A DNA stretch of 64,000 nt from Mytilus galloprovincialis (taxonomy: Eukaryota > Mollusca > Bivalvia > Mytilida > Mytilidae), in NCBI RefSeq assembly GCF_965363235.1, contig NC_134851.1:21232347-21296346 (forward strand). Reading direction: 5' to 3'. The notes under the pieces were generated by a model, which was not told where the DNA came from, did no database searches, and worked only from the letters and a program-made list of their open reading frames with translations. Both the position numbers and the translations under genes were made by a program. Of this stretch, positions 44,401 through 55,127 are shown in pieces. The first letter of the stretch is position 1, and each line of letters opens with the position of its first letter.

Positions 44401-44589
44401 ATGCCCTACATGTATCTAACTGTCAGATTCGAAAAGTTAATATACCATATTTTCACACGAAAAATACATGTGTAGTATTGACCATGAGAATGAAATATTA
44501 GACAACAGTCAGAAAATTAACAACACATGAAATCTTTGTACCACTGAATCCAACATCGTCAGTGTTTTCGCTTGTGCATTACATGTTTT

Positions 44590-44883
44590 TGTTGACGCCG
44601 GCTGGTATGTTCTAAATCATATGATTGCTAGCAGATACATACAATAACAATCAAAACCAAGGAGTAAACAAAGACTCACAAAACCAAAGGACATTTACAT
44701 CAACAGTTATAAATAATAATTAAGAAACAACACGAACTCCACTAAAAACCGGGAGTGAAATCAGGTGCTCCAGAAGGGTAAGAATTTCCTGCCTCGTATA
44801 CGGCTCCCGTCGTGTTATTTCTTTGTTCAGTTCGGTAATGATGGAAGGTTAATATGACTGAGGAAGAATATCAGAAAAGATTT
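44590..44883 (-). repeat. Interspersed repeat fragment
   Basis: Includes ACACGAACTCCACTAAAAAC, CGGGAGTGAAATCAGGTGCTC and AGAAGGGTAAGAATTTCCTG, a mussel dispersed sequence. It abuts the Penelope-like fragment. Confidence 0.45.
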
Positions 44884-45102
44884 CTAACACACTTTTGTCA
44901 TAATGGCAATCAGCTCATGATGGCGACCGTAAAATATCTTGAGTAATGACCTTGATCTGATTGATTCATAGCCCTGTCTTAGCAACTTTTGAGAAAGCAG
45001 TATTCCTCGTTCCACAAAATCAACGTACTTTGAGCTAGCTCTAGAGTAACAAAACGTACCGTTGACAAAAAACGCAAGCGATAATCGATAGATGGTACTC
45101 AA
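44884..45102 (-). pseudogene. Penelope-like element protein fragment
   Basis: Open frame FCYSRASSKYVDFVERGILL followed by SQKLLRQGYESIRSRSLLKI and FYGRHHELI. I recognise this as the segment that follows the catalytic YIDD region in Penelope-like reverse transcriptases of marine invertebrates (compare the plus-strand relic at 33960-34860). It stops after GRHHELIAIMTKVC. A short 5'- and 3'-truncated fragment inside the putative intron of gene A; not functional. Confidence 0.6.
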
Positions 45103-45109
45103 GGTTATC

Positions 45110-46170
45110 TTTATGGTAACATTGAAATAAATATCTCAATCAAAATTTTCATTTAGGTTGAATTCTCTATGACTGTGAGTTGACCTTTTTTCCATTAGTG
45201 ACAGTACTTAGCATACAGTGTATATTGCTTAACTAATGCTTTATGAATAAACGTTATTGATTGATAGGTAGGTTATTCATATCTTTCTGGAATGCCTCAG
45301 AAATTGAAAAAAAAGTTATCTTTTACTTTGACATAGTCATAATATATACCCCGAAATGTTCGTATAAATAGACATTCGAACATATATATACGCAAATAAA
45401 ACAGAGTCATACAATACAATCAAGTTATACAATGGAAAAAGACTGCTTTCACACTTTCTTATAAACAAAACACATACATCTTTCAAGTGTAAGCATCATG
45501 TTTTTACATTTGACGTGTTTAATGCAATGAGGAAATAGAACACATGACACTAATCCTCTGACCAGGTAAAAGTAAAAAAAGAAAACAAAGTTTAACAAAA
45601 TTCATACCTTTCATTGATTGTTGATACACTTGTATCATGAGATTTCTGTGCTATTGATATTTAGTTAACAGCACAATGTATTCATTATAAAGATTAATAT
45701 GTCACCAATGAGTTCTGTTCAGCCAAACAAAAAATAGATAAAATGTAGACGAGAATATTGAAATCAGCACTTAGATTATGAAAACCGCATTCTGATATCA
45801 CTTTACAGTGAACGAATATGTATGTACAATATCAAAAAGTTACGTTACATCAAAAGTATATATTCATTCAAAAACGTATTAAAATGAATACTATGTGTTC
45901 TTTAGGACCTACTGTACTATGGTTTCTGGGAATCATGTTGTTCCATGCGCTATCTTAATATATTTTTACAATCAATGTTCTTTAAACTGAATGATAATTA
46001 TAGTTTCGGTTGACCAAATTCCTTAACATTTTAATATAATTATATAAATGTCATGGATCATAAAATGAATAGCAAATTGAAATATCTGGTGAAAAGTTAA
46101 ACAAACAAGCAACAACAATCTTCAGGAGCTCATCAGCTGACACTTGCCTTAAATCGGCTTATGTTTTATT
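45110..46170. other. Unannotated intronic/intergenic DNA
   Basis: AT-rich. No gene or recognised repeat. Confidence 0.4.
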
Positions 46171-46179
46171 TTGTGTTTG

Positions 46180-46380
46180 TTAAGTATGACGTCCATTATC
46201 ACTTAACTAGTATACATTTTTTGTTTAGGGGCCAGCTTGTAGCACGCCTCCGGGTGCGGGAGTTTCCCGCTGCATTGAAGACCCATTGGTGTCCTTCAGT
46301 TGTTATCTGCTCTTTGGTCGGGTTGTTGTCTCTTTGACACATTCCCTGTTTCCATTCGCAATTTTGTTATGATATTCTAG
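46180..46380 (+). repeat. Interspersed repeat (GTCGGGTTGTTGTCTCTTTG family)
   Basis: GGGGCCAGCTTGTAGCACGC, CTCCGGGTGCGGGAGTTTCC, TTGGTCGGGTTGTTGTCTCT and CATTCCCTGTTTCCATTCGC; a mussel repeat also found as a fragment at 9130-9200. Confidence 0.65.
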
Positions 46381-46499
46381 TAAATTACTGGACTGTATCA
46401 AACAGGATAGCTTTGTAAACGCTCAAAACATAGGTTTCGCTCATTGATATATTTACGATGTCGTTCTTATATACAATTATCAGCTGACTCTACCTGATA

Positions 46500-47240
46500 A
46501 TAGGTATATGTACATTTTACATATACTCTGTACTTACATTTATCTTTGTCAACAAGTAAAAAGAAGTCAGTATTACAGTAGACGTATTAGTTATCTTGGT
46601 TTAATTCATAACCATTTTAATAAACTTACCTGTAAGAAACTGAATCGCCCGTCAAAAAAAGGTAACCTTTACAAAAGGGCATCACATGATTTATCAAATG
46701 TTCGACAATGTGGACAAAAACATGTGACAAAAGCGATAACAATAATATTTACTTATAGCTGTATATTTACATTGTGTATGACAAAGTTGACAAAGTGGTT
46801 ACACAAGTACGACTAAGAAAGGCGCAGTTTGTATAAGGTTCTTCCAAAACATTTTCCACTTCTCTTTGGAATAATCTTGTGATTTTGTTCTGATAATTAT
46901 TTATGAATGTCTTACATTTTCCTGTGGAAAGACGTTTTGATTTTGATTTTGTTCTGATAATGATGTCTTTTCATATTTCTGTAGAAATTGTTCTAATATT
47001 TATTTTCTTTTGTCATTTTTTTAATTCTAGGGTATAAATCTTAAGAGGTTTTTGTAATTGATTACCAATAGTTATTGAATTTTTAAATCATCATGTTTAA
47101 TATATTTAGCCTCATATTTTGACTGTAATCTACACAGACATTTTTTCGACAGTAAAAGATAATTAGAACATTTATCTTTTACATTCTCAGATTGTCGCAA
47201 ATAGTTTTATTTTGAAACGTTAAAGGCTTGATAACGAGGA
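46500..47240. repeat. Segmental duplication, unit A middle block
   Basis: Collinear with 56130-56443 plus 57067-57375 of unit B (GTAGACGTATTAGT, CTGAATCGCCCGTCAA, CATCACATGATTTATCAA, GTTGACAAAGTGGTTACA, TTCGACAGTAAAA, GGTTGTCGCAAATA). It lacks the 619-bp insertion found in B: AGTACGACTAAGAAAGGCGC is uninterrupted. Confidence 0.85.
46630..46680 (-). promoter_or_regulatory. Candidate promoter and 12-nt first exon of gene A
   Basis: The minus strand reads GGTTACCTTTTTTGACGGGC then GATTCAGTTTCTTACAG|GTAAG. It is collinear with the copy B block at 56258-56301, but the TATATAGG there is CTTTTGTAAAGG here, so the TATA box is lost or replaced. The donor is consensus. Start site inferred from copy B. 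Confidence 0.35.
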
Positions 47241-48165
47241 ATATAATATATGATTAAATGAATTGGAAACATATCCAAGTTATTCAAATATGGAAAGCAG
47301 ATGGGAAAATACGTTTTTAATTTTTTTGCTAAAGAAATCTGATTAAGATATTGTATTTCGCCAAAATCACTGTACAGCTCCCTAAAATAGCATTCCCTTG
47401 ATACTAGCGATGCTAGCAGCATTAACTAGTTTTGAACGTTACTGACCAACAAGTCTTGGTTGAAATTGTATTTTATTTACAAAGGTCTTCGAAGCGGTGC
47501 AGATATACATATTTACAGCTAATTTCATATAGGGAAATAATAAATTTCTCCTCACAATTAAACTTAGAGAGATATTATAATTGTGTTTCTAGTAGGTAGC
47601 TCAAAACTTCTAGACTTTGGCAGAACAGTTATATTTATTAGAGTACAAAAAAGAAATAAACGAATAGCAACACATCACAAAAACACATTGCACGTATAAA
47701 CAGACAACACAAACTATTATTGCATTATGTCGTAAAAATCTAAAACACAATTAAACATTTGACACAGTCCAACTTTCAACCGTAGTTCCAAATTGAACAT
47801 ATAAGCAAACTAGAAAAAAATCCATGTGTAAATGATTTCATGTGTGCTGTAGGGTTAGCATTATCATCTGATCAGTTTCAAAATTATCTAAGCAATTTCA
47901 ATTTAAAATAATTCTACTATTCTCTCTCTCTCTCGAACTATTTCTAAAAAACTAACCATCAAAAATCAAATAAACAATGTGTTACAATATCAATTACATA
48001 TGATGTCCTTATTGTAATAAAATGTTTCGGACAACAATGTAATGTGTACTTAGTAAAAGGCTATACTAGTTTGCTGATGTTCAAATCTCGTAAATGGTTT
48101 CAGACGAAAAAAATTTACATAACAAACAGAAATTTAGTCTTTTGCTTCTGATTTTGTCAGATAAT
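47241..48165. other. DNA specific to unit A, unannotated
   Basis: Part of a ~3.1-kb stretch (47241-50390) absent from unit B. No gene; a TCTCTCTCTCTC run near 47922. Confidence 0.4.
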
Positions 48166-48169
48166 GGTC

Positions 48170-48775
48170 ATAACCAACAAATCGATTGTACTGCCATTGG
48201 TTTGGTGCGCATATTGAACCACCCCTCCCCCCAATTTATTTTAAATTAATACAGCTTTGTCATCGAGATTAACAAGCCTCAACTGACGGTGCTGATACAA
48301 TCCCAGGAGGGAGAGCGTTCCAATCCCGGATGGTTCTTGGGAAGCATAAGATCTTTCGATAATCACTGCAGGTTTATGGTAGTTGGAAGCATTTGTCATG
48401 CAAGTTTCTAGACAGTCTTTTTGGTGGTATTATACTTTGTCTTCCATTGATACGGCCATTTTGTTGTTTTCTTTTTTATAGAGCATAGTAAATATTGCTT
48501 CTTTTCTCTAGAGATGTTTAATCAGGTGTTGGAGCATCATGCTAACTCTGGAGTGTATATTGTGTTTGATTATTACATAACTCGCTCTTCTTCTTTGGAC
48601 AATCTCGAGTGTAGATCCCAAAATGGACTGGCGTATTCCATAATTGTTCGTAAAAGTTTTTGTGTTATTGATCCTATAATTATATTTCCGTTTAGGCGTC
48701 CAATTATTCTATTTGCTTTATTGTAGATCTTGTTTACAAGGTCATTTAATCTCAGTTTTTATGTGTTCTAGGTAT
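48170..48775 (-). pseudogene. LINE reverse transcriptase C-terminal relic
   Basis: The minus strand gives LRLNDLVNKIYNKANRIIGR, LLRTIMEYASPFWDLHS, KMAVSMEDKV, ETCMTNASNY and PKNHPGLERSPSWDCISTVS. These correspond, through several frame changes, to the thumb and C-terminal region of Jockey/CR1/RTE-type LINEs (xxRPxLEYASxVWDP, then a RTIRDWNxLPxxIVxAxSVExF-like end). Degraded. Confidence 0.65.
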
Positions 48776-48959
48776 TTAGCACTTCTGATTTTTTTCAAGA
48801 ATGTTGCCTGTAAGTTGTATGAACTGCAACAGGAGCGATAATGGGTGCATCCACTATAACTGTCTCAATATAATATGTGTCACAATGATATTATGTACAC
48901 ACATCCTTGCTTTTTGGGGCTGTTAAATTGTAAAGTCTGTTTTGGCAGTTTTGTGTGTA

Positions 48960-49750
48960 TTATAAAAAAGTAGATGTAGTATGATTGCCAATTAGACAAA
49001 TGTCCGCAAGAGACCAAAATGACACAGACATTAACAACTATAGGTCACCGTACGGTCTTCAACAATGAGCAAAGTCCATACCGCATAGTCAGCAATAGAA
49101 AGGCCCCGCTATGACAATGTAAAACAATTCAAGCGAGAAAACTAACGACCGCATTTATATAAAAAAAAAATGAACGAAAAACAAATATGTAGCACATAAA
49201 CAAACGACAACTACTGAATTACAGGCTCCTGACTTAGGACAGGCACATACATAATTAATGTGGCGGAGTTAAACATGTTAGCCGGATCCCAACCCTCCCC
49301 TAACCTGGGACAGTTGTATAACAGTACAACATAAGAACGAACTATAAAAATCAGTTGAAAAAGGCTTAACTCATCAGACGGACAAAAAAAACAAGTGAAC
49401 GTGGCCGAGTATTTGTACATGCCGACAACAAAAAGACACAAGGATCAGATCTGAGAGTACTCGCAGTTATATGACAGCTAGTTCAAAGCCACTAATAACT
49501 AATAAAAAAATCATGCATCTAAGACAAAACTATCAATCCGTACACATCCAACATCCAATGGATTTATTGTAAAGACGTCATAAACAGTCAGAAAAAAACA
49601 TGACCTTGTACAATGCCAAGTTACAGGTATCTACAGATTGTAGATCCATGAATGTGTATATGTATATAACATACTAGTAATGTTTAGTTTGCTTTTAATT
49701 TACTGAAAACAAAATCAATATTTATATCAATATTTATATCAATATTCAAT
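48960..49750 (-). repeat. Full-length interspersed repeat, ATTGGCAATCATACCAC family (reverse)
   Basis: The minus strand runs from TGAATATTGATATAAATATT through GCATGATTTTTTTATTAG, ACTCTCAGATCTGATCC and AGCCTTTTTCAACTGATTTT to GGCAATCATACTACATCTAC. It is collinear over ~790 bp with 60975-61730 on the plus strand. Non-coding; the 76-codon frame is incidental. Confidence 0.9.
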
Positions 49751-50389
49751 GATCTTATTACAGTGTTGAATTGGTAACCTTTTAGAATAAGTTTATTTAA
49801 AGGCGCGATAAGTTTACATGTATGCATGATTTATAAAAACACGTTAAAACACACCGTACATCGAATGTAAAAACTCATTAAATATACTAGGCTTATAACT
49901 AATCAAGCATTTGTGACAACAATATAATGTGTACTTAGTAAAAGTATGGTTTGTATACTGGTATTCATGTATAATAAAAACCAGGCTTATAATTGTGTCG
50001 GTCAGTCGCGCATTTCGTCTACAAAAGACATTTTTTTATTATGCCTGGCATCACATATAGCCTTGAATGCCTTTTCGCCTGATGATCTAACACTTCCTAC
50101 GCACTGGTATGACTTATGCTTAAACCACGAATTAAAACATGCAAAAAAAAAATCGGGCTTTAACGAACGCCAACCACTGATAACCAAGCTACATATATGG
50201 ACATGTTCATCACATTTAACTTGACAGATACACAAATCAATATTGAATTATGAGTTTTAAGTTTTTGAAAGCTAGTTCAAAGTCATTTACAAACATATAG
50301 CACAGAATAGTTTCCTAGACTAACATATTAATCAGTTCATATCCATTGTATATATTGTTTTGACGTCAGAATCTGAGAGAAACATTGCA
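49751..50389. other. Unannotated DNA with short repeat fragments
   Basis: 49985-50035 contains a fragment of the CGCGTTTCGTCTAC family (CGCGCATTTCGTCTACAAAA). The overlapping plus/minus frames at 49946-50235 have no domain. Confidence 0.4.
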
Positions 50390-52004
50390 TTGTGAAATGT
50401 CATAATATAGGTATCGACAGATCGATTTTTATTTTACTTGTAATTTAATGTATTGAATTTAGTTAAAATTCTTCGTGTATTGACAACGAACACATGGTTA
50501 ACGTACGGAGACATATTTCTAGTTGTTAAAAAAGAATGATTGATTTAGCATGTTAAATGTCTTAAACATGTCTCCTGATATAAAAGTAGATAAAAATTGC
50601 ATGAATGTGTTAGCGACGACTGGTTTTATAGATAAATTAAATTAAGTTAATTCATTTTCTAAAAAAAAGCATTGGCTGTTAGTGTACTTAAATATCATGT
50701 GTATATACTTATATAGATCATTGTGTCAACTTCAGGTTCCGATATCAACCAAGTATATTAAATAAGAGATCATTATAATTATTTTCAGCGCAATGGTGTC
50801 ATTAGATTATACTCAGACATGTTTAGGTTCATTTCAGTTTAAAGACGTCATCAACACTCTTATTGATAATTATTTAGACATTTCTGGGCTCGTCATTCTT
50901 GTATATTGTACATATTTTTAATCTTTCGTTTGTCATTAGAATATTTGAAAGGCATGCAGCTCTTTGAAAACATTCTACATTTGAAAATGCCTATACCAAG
51001 TCAGGAATATGACAGTTCTTGTCCATTCGTTTTTGATGTGTTTTGTCATTTGATTTTGCCATGTGATTATGGACTTTCCGATTAGATTTTCCTCTGAGTT
51101 CAGTTTTTTTGTGATTTTACTTTTTGAACAATATAAAGATGATTTTACAATTAACCAAGCTCTGATTTATAACGAGTCTTAAACGTTATGTAGTTAACCA
51201 AAGCTCTTCATACATCAACTAATTATATAAATATCTACAAAAAAATCAAGAATCGTTTTTTTTTTTTTTTTTGTGTTTTTCACTTGTTTTTAAAAACGTG
51301 AACTTGTTAAAATGAATGGTCCCGATTCTTATGAATATTACTTGCTTCACTCATTTTTTTTAAAATGTAAAGCTGTTAGCGTATTTAAATATCATGTGTG
51401 TGTACTAAATACTAGTAAGCTTTACATTCAGCTTCCGATATAAACCAGGTATATTTTTTTTTAGATATCATTACATTCAGCGCCATGGTGTCATTTGATT
51501 TAATCAAACATTTATAGGTTCAAGGCAGTTTCAGAGTCATTGAAACTCGAATGTATAAAACAAATCAATGTTCATGAAAAAGATAATGTCTTTAATGCTT
51601 TTTGCCGTCAAGTCTCATTAATGATACTTATTGAAACAAATCTGCAGAGTATCAATGCCAAAAACATATGCAAACGACCACTAAATACCAAATTATAAAA
51701 TGTTGCCTTTCACAACGGAAATATAATTTTTTACCACTGCTTCGAGTATGATACGATGCTCGTCGGGCGTTTTATTTTTTTTAAATTTAACTGTCGAGAA
51801 TGGATGAATATCGTATCACCAATGTTCCATAGATATTAATGACGATGTTACATAATAAACTAAATCATTGTCTTTTACTGAAGTTCATTTTTGACATTTT
51901 CTTTCAAACCATCAAGTTTGTTGGTAACCAACTCATTGGTCTTTTCAACAATTTGTAAAAATGCATGAGGTTTTTTAACTTTAAAATGAAGTCGCTGAAA
52001 GAAC
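50390..52004. repeat. Segmental duplication, unit A distal block
   Basis: Collinear with 57395-59057 (ACAGATCGATTTTTATTTTA, GCGACGACTGGTTTTATAG, TTCAGGTTCCGATATCAACC, CTGCTTCGAGTATGATACG, GATGTTACATAATAAACTAA). The end of homology is AAAGAACT at 52004 and 59058. It contains an internal diverged duplication (50640-50870 versus 51330-51560) and a reverse copy of the 1518-type repeat (50985-51125) missing from unit B. Confidence 0.9.
51875..51994 (-). pseudogene. Orphan terminal exon-like segment, unit A
   Basis: The minus strand has an acceptor (AGTTCTTTCAG) then 39 codons and TAA: RLHFKVKKPHAFLQIVEKTN and ELVTNKLDGLKENVKNELQ. The unit B copy (58928-59047) has the same acceptor, frame and stop with about seven residue changes. 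It could be the last exon of a gene whose upstream exons were left outside the duplicated block. Homology ends ten bases beyond the acceptor. Charged, helix-favouring; no family recognised. Confidence 0.4.
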
Positions 52005-53411
52005 TACTAGTAGTATTAGCTATCAACAGAACAATTACTTCTTCCACATTGTGTGTAGAATCAAGGAGACGGCGAAGGTTAATAGATAATAGACCGAGGT
52101 CCGGAAGACCCCGTTTAAATACCCGTCGTGATGACAGAACAGACTGCAAATGATTATGTAATAAAGAACCTTCTGTTTTAAGATAAGCTGCTTATCATCA
52201 CAGTTGTAGAAATAATAATACCTTCATGTGTACATGAAATCAACCCTAGTTTTAGGTGGGGTTCGTCTTGCTCATTCTTTAGTTTTAAGTTATATTGTTT
52301 GTCTCTTTGTCTTTTTCATTTTTAGCCATGTTGTTGTCAGTTTATTTTCGATGTATGACTTTGACTGTCCCTGTGGTATCTTTCACACCTCTTTAAGTGT
52401 TTGCGCATTGATCAATCGACTTCACAGAGGCAACCTTAGAGCATGTCGTGTTCTCAAGAGACCTGCCCTAACAGCCAGGCACCACATAATCAGGTTGAAA
52501 TGGACTAATGTCCATCGATGCAGGAATATGAGAAGCTGGCAAAAAGTTCATTGGTCAGATGAGAGTCGGGTTTTTTTACGACCAGTATACGGCAGAATAC
52601 GAGTTTGCCGGGAAAATAAAACTGCCTATGACCAAAACAAAATTTGCCCAACGACTATATATATTGGTACATTCGGTGCTGGTGGTGTTTCAGTATGGGG
52701 TTACATCTCATACCGTTGCGAACTGGGTATTCAATTCTACAGGGTAACATGAACGGACAGACATGCAAGGATTTGATACTTAGAAAAATTGTAGCCCCTC
52801 ATTTTAACATTCACCCACTTGCGTCAAGACCCTTGTACATGAGCAAGAAGCGAATAACACTATCTTTTGGCCGTCCATGTCACCAGACCTGAAACCCTAT
52901 CCCACATGTATGCATGGGATGCCATTGGCAGAAATCTCAATCGCAGAGTTCCACCACTACGAAATCTTGGTGATTTTAGAGTGGCATTAATGATGAGCTA
53001 AAGTTCAGAAGGCTCGTACAGATTATATGACGCCGTGTTATGGAACTGTACCGGACGAGAGGTGGTTACACTTCTTATTGACTCAAATGTTGACATTAAA
53101 TTTGCCGAACATGCCTCAGATTGTTTGTAGAGAATTTTGATGATATTGGGTGATTAATTGTTGTAAAAAAATAAAATCACAGTGAAACTTATATTCTATT
53201 TCTGGTTTTGTGTGATTGGCATTATTTCTATGAACAGAAAATTTAAATGCATAGAACCTGCATAAGTGACCAAACTTCAGTTTATGGTTTTTTTATGGTA
53301 TATGTCGCTACATGAATATTTCCCTTTTTTCGAGGAATAACTGGGTTTTTTTTTAATGAATTTCTTTTCGATGCAATAAAATAGGTGGTGCTTAACTTTT
53401 TGCGGACGGTA
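52005..53411 (+). mobile_element. Decayed Tc1-like transposon with a nested repeat
   Basis: Transposase pieces in shifting frames: RRRRRLIDNRPRSGRPRLNT (52055-52130); then after the insertion LTARHHIIRLKWTNVHRCRN, WSDESRVFLRPVYGRIRV (DE.R box of the DDE domain), GAGGVSVWGYISYR, MNGQTCKDLILRKIVAPHFN, a DNARPHRA-like block reduced to MSKKRITLSFGRPC, PWPSMSPDLKPYPTC-like text, and VMELYRTRGGYT near 53050. The right end GCTTAACTTTTTGCGGACGG TA at ~53390-53411 resembles a Tc1/mariner terminus; the matching left end was not found. 52240-52400 is an AGCGGTATACTAC-family-type copy (TTTTAGGTGGGGTTCGTCTT) inserted after the DNA-binding part. It lies exactly between the two duplicated units. Confidence 0.75.
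52240..52400 (+). repeat. Interspersed repeat nested in the Tc1-like element
   Basis: TTTTAGGTGGGGTTCGTCTT ... TTCGATGTATGACTTTGACT and CTGTGGTATCTTTCACACC match 61790-61900. Confidence 0.65.
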
Positions 53412-53769
53412 TAAGTTGTATCTAAATTTACAGATTCTAAAGACAGCATTATCAGTGAATATAGAATGTCATTATCGAATCAAATTTTTTTTATCTAGAA
53501 AACAATCTTTGTAACAATTTACGCAGTTTGCTTGAATAAACATTGTAAACTAATATTTTCCTTCCTCAAACATGCTCAATGGTGTTTGAATAATACTTTT
53601 CTGAAACTAGTAATTGTGATACAGATGTTTAATACTAAAAATTCAGAAAATATTGAGTACATTTATTATTGCGAATTTTTAAGGATGGACAAAACTGCGA
53701 GTTTAGTTATTGCGATTTAAAAAAAAAATCTGCATACAGATCTATGTTTCAGCTATCAGAATGCGATTT
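53412..53769. other. Intergenic DNA downstream of gene B
   Basis: AT-rich, no gene recognised. Confidence 0.4.
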
Positions 53770-55107
53770 TTATCCAAGTTGCATTATTGGCATTAACCAC
53801 GCAGCAATAATTCCTGAAATAGATAATTCCGATTTGGGTTCAAAAATTAATTTGCCACTTTCTCCTGGGTTCCCATCACATCCTACTAGACGAGATAGCA
53901 CGAAGTGGGATATTTTTGCATATCTACAGGGCCACTGCACAGGGGACATCATGAAATTACCATTCTTTAACCTTAATATCTTCCATTGAGCTTGTGGACC
54001 TATCACCCTAGATGATTTATCAAAGCCTCTGCAGTTTCCGTCACGTGTCATGTGAACATACCAAGATGGCCATCTGACAGACCAAATTGTGAAAATACTA
54101 TCTTCCGTTGATACTTCTTGAAACCTAAAAAGATTTTGATTTTCTATCGGAGTCGTCGAACCCCACATAGAACCCCAACTATTACTTGACATTATAAGTT
54201 CATAATGTACCCATTTTTCCGAACTTATGGAAAATTCACCTTGCAAATCGTCGGTTAATCGTTGGAATTCCATCCCTAAACTTTTGACAAATGTTGTGGT
54301 TTCAATATGTTCCGAAGGATTAAAAAGAGTTAATATAGTAATTGTATTACAATCTGGTTCTGTAAGAAACAGAAGACGCTGTTTATGCATGTCATCTTCT
54401 TTTTTAATAATATTTCTTATGACATCACTCGTATGCGCTACTTCGACATTTTTCATTTCCCAAACACCAAGACATTTCTTTTGACAACATGTTAAAATTG
54501 AAAACATTCTCCACAACATAGATGATCGAATTGCTGCAATTCTTACATATAAGTTTACTAAACAAATAGTTCTCTTTGCCTCGACAACATTTTGAAGCTT
54601 CATTCCGTTTTCGATATCGTATTTTAAATTTCCTAGGATTGCTGAGCCCTGATAGAGATCTATTACCGACATCATGTGATCAATATCTTTTTGATTTATA
54701 TCCTTGCATTTAGACTCCAACGTACATAGATATGATTCTGAAACATGAAATTTTCCTAGTATACCTCTAACTTTTGTTTTTAGTTCTTCTGTTTCAATAC
54801 TATTAATAATAGTAGAGTCAGTTTGTTCGTTGTCTTTCCATATAATGCCTAAAACTGCACAGCCTACAGATACTATGATATTTGGAATTGGACCGATAAC
54901 CGGAAAGACTGCACTAGCAATGATTGATACAATTTTCAGGCTGCCTACCACGTTTTCGCAAGTCAGTTTACTTCGCAAAGTTTTGATTACAGCTGCTATG
55001 CCTTTAACTGCAGCGACAGTCTTCTGATCTTCCAGTCCTTGTCTTAACTTATCATTATATTTTGTTGTTGACAAGAACTCTTCAAGATTCTTAAGGCTAT
55101 CTTCCAT
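53770..55107 (-). CDS. Toxin-like protein, copy B (candidate pore-forming family)
   Basis: 445 codons, uninterrupted; ATG at 55107 lies 20 bases after a splice acceptor (TTTACCTTTCAG), as in copy A. By eye roughly two-thirds of residues match copy A, evenly except at the hydrophobic segment, which here is fully apolar (LKIVSIIASAVFPVIGPIPN, IIVSVGCAVLGIIW, ~55-92) and could span or insert in a membrane. The helical part continues to ~300 with conserved KDIDHMMSVIDLYQGS and FNPSEHIE. The C-terminal Trp-rich beta-type domain has RWPSWYVHM, IGPQAQWKILRLKNGNFMMS and CDGNPGESGKLIFE. The protein is 18 residues longer than A, ending in a hydrophobic SISGIIAAWLMPIMQLG tail created by loss of A's stop position. 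No secretion signal. Same family hypothesis and uncertainty as copy A. Confidence 0.72.
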   Translation of the reverse strand: MEDSLKNLEEFLSTTKYNDKLRQGLEDQKTVAAVKGIAAVIKTLRSKLTCENVVGSLKIVSIIASAVFPVIGPIPNIIVSVGCAVLGIIWKDNEQTDSTIINSIETEELKTKVRGILGKFHVSESYLCTLESKCKDINQKDIDHMMSVIDLYQGSAILGNLKYDIENGMKLQNVVEAKRTICLVNLYVRIAAIRSSMLWRMFSILTCCQKKCLGVWEMKNVEVAHTSDVIRNIIKKEDDMHKQRLLFLTEPDCNTITILTLFNPSEHIETTTFVKSLGMEFQRLTDDLQGEFSISSEKWVHYELIMSSNSWGSMWGSTTPIENQNLFRFQEVSTEDSIFTIWSVRWPSWYVHMTRDGNCRGFDKSSRVIGPQAQWKILRLKNGNFMMSPVQWPCRYAKISHFVLSRLVGCDGNPGESGKLIFEPKSELSISGIIAAWLMPIMQLG

Positions 55108-55127
55108 GGTGTAAGAGGGTTTAATAT

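Larger units (their letters stand above)
42904..46629 (-). other. Putative 5' intron of toxin-like gene A
   Basis: Bounded by the acceptor at 42904-42906 and a consensus donor (CTTACAG|GTAAGTTT) at 46629. The equivalent span in copy B is 1.13 kb; the extra length here holds interspersed repeats and a Penelope-like fragment. Inferred from sequence signals and paralogue comparison only. Confidence 0.4.

Noticed and set aside
51965-52153. 62-codon ORF ending in a Tc1-like segment
   Set aside because: Chimeric: its start lies in the duplicated block opposite the orphan exon, and only its end is transposase relic.
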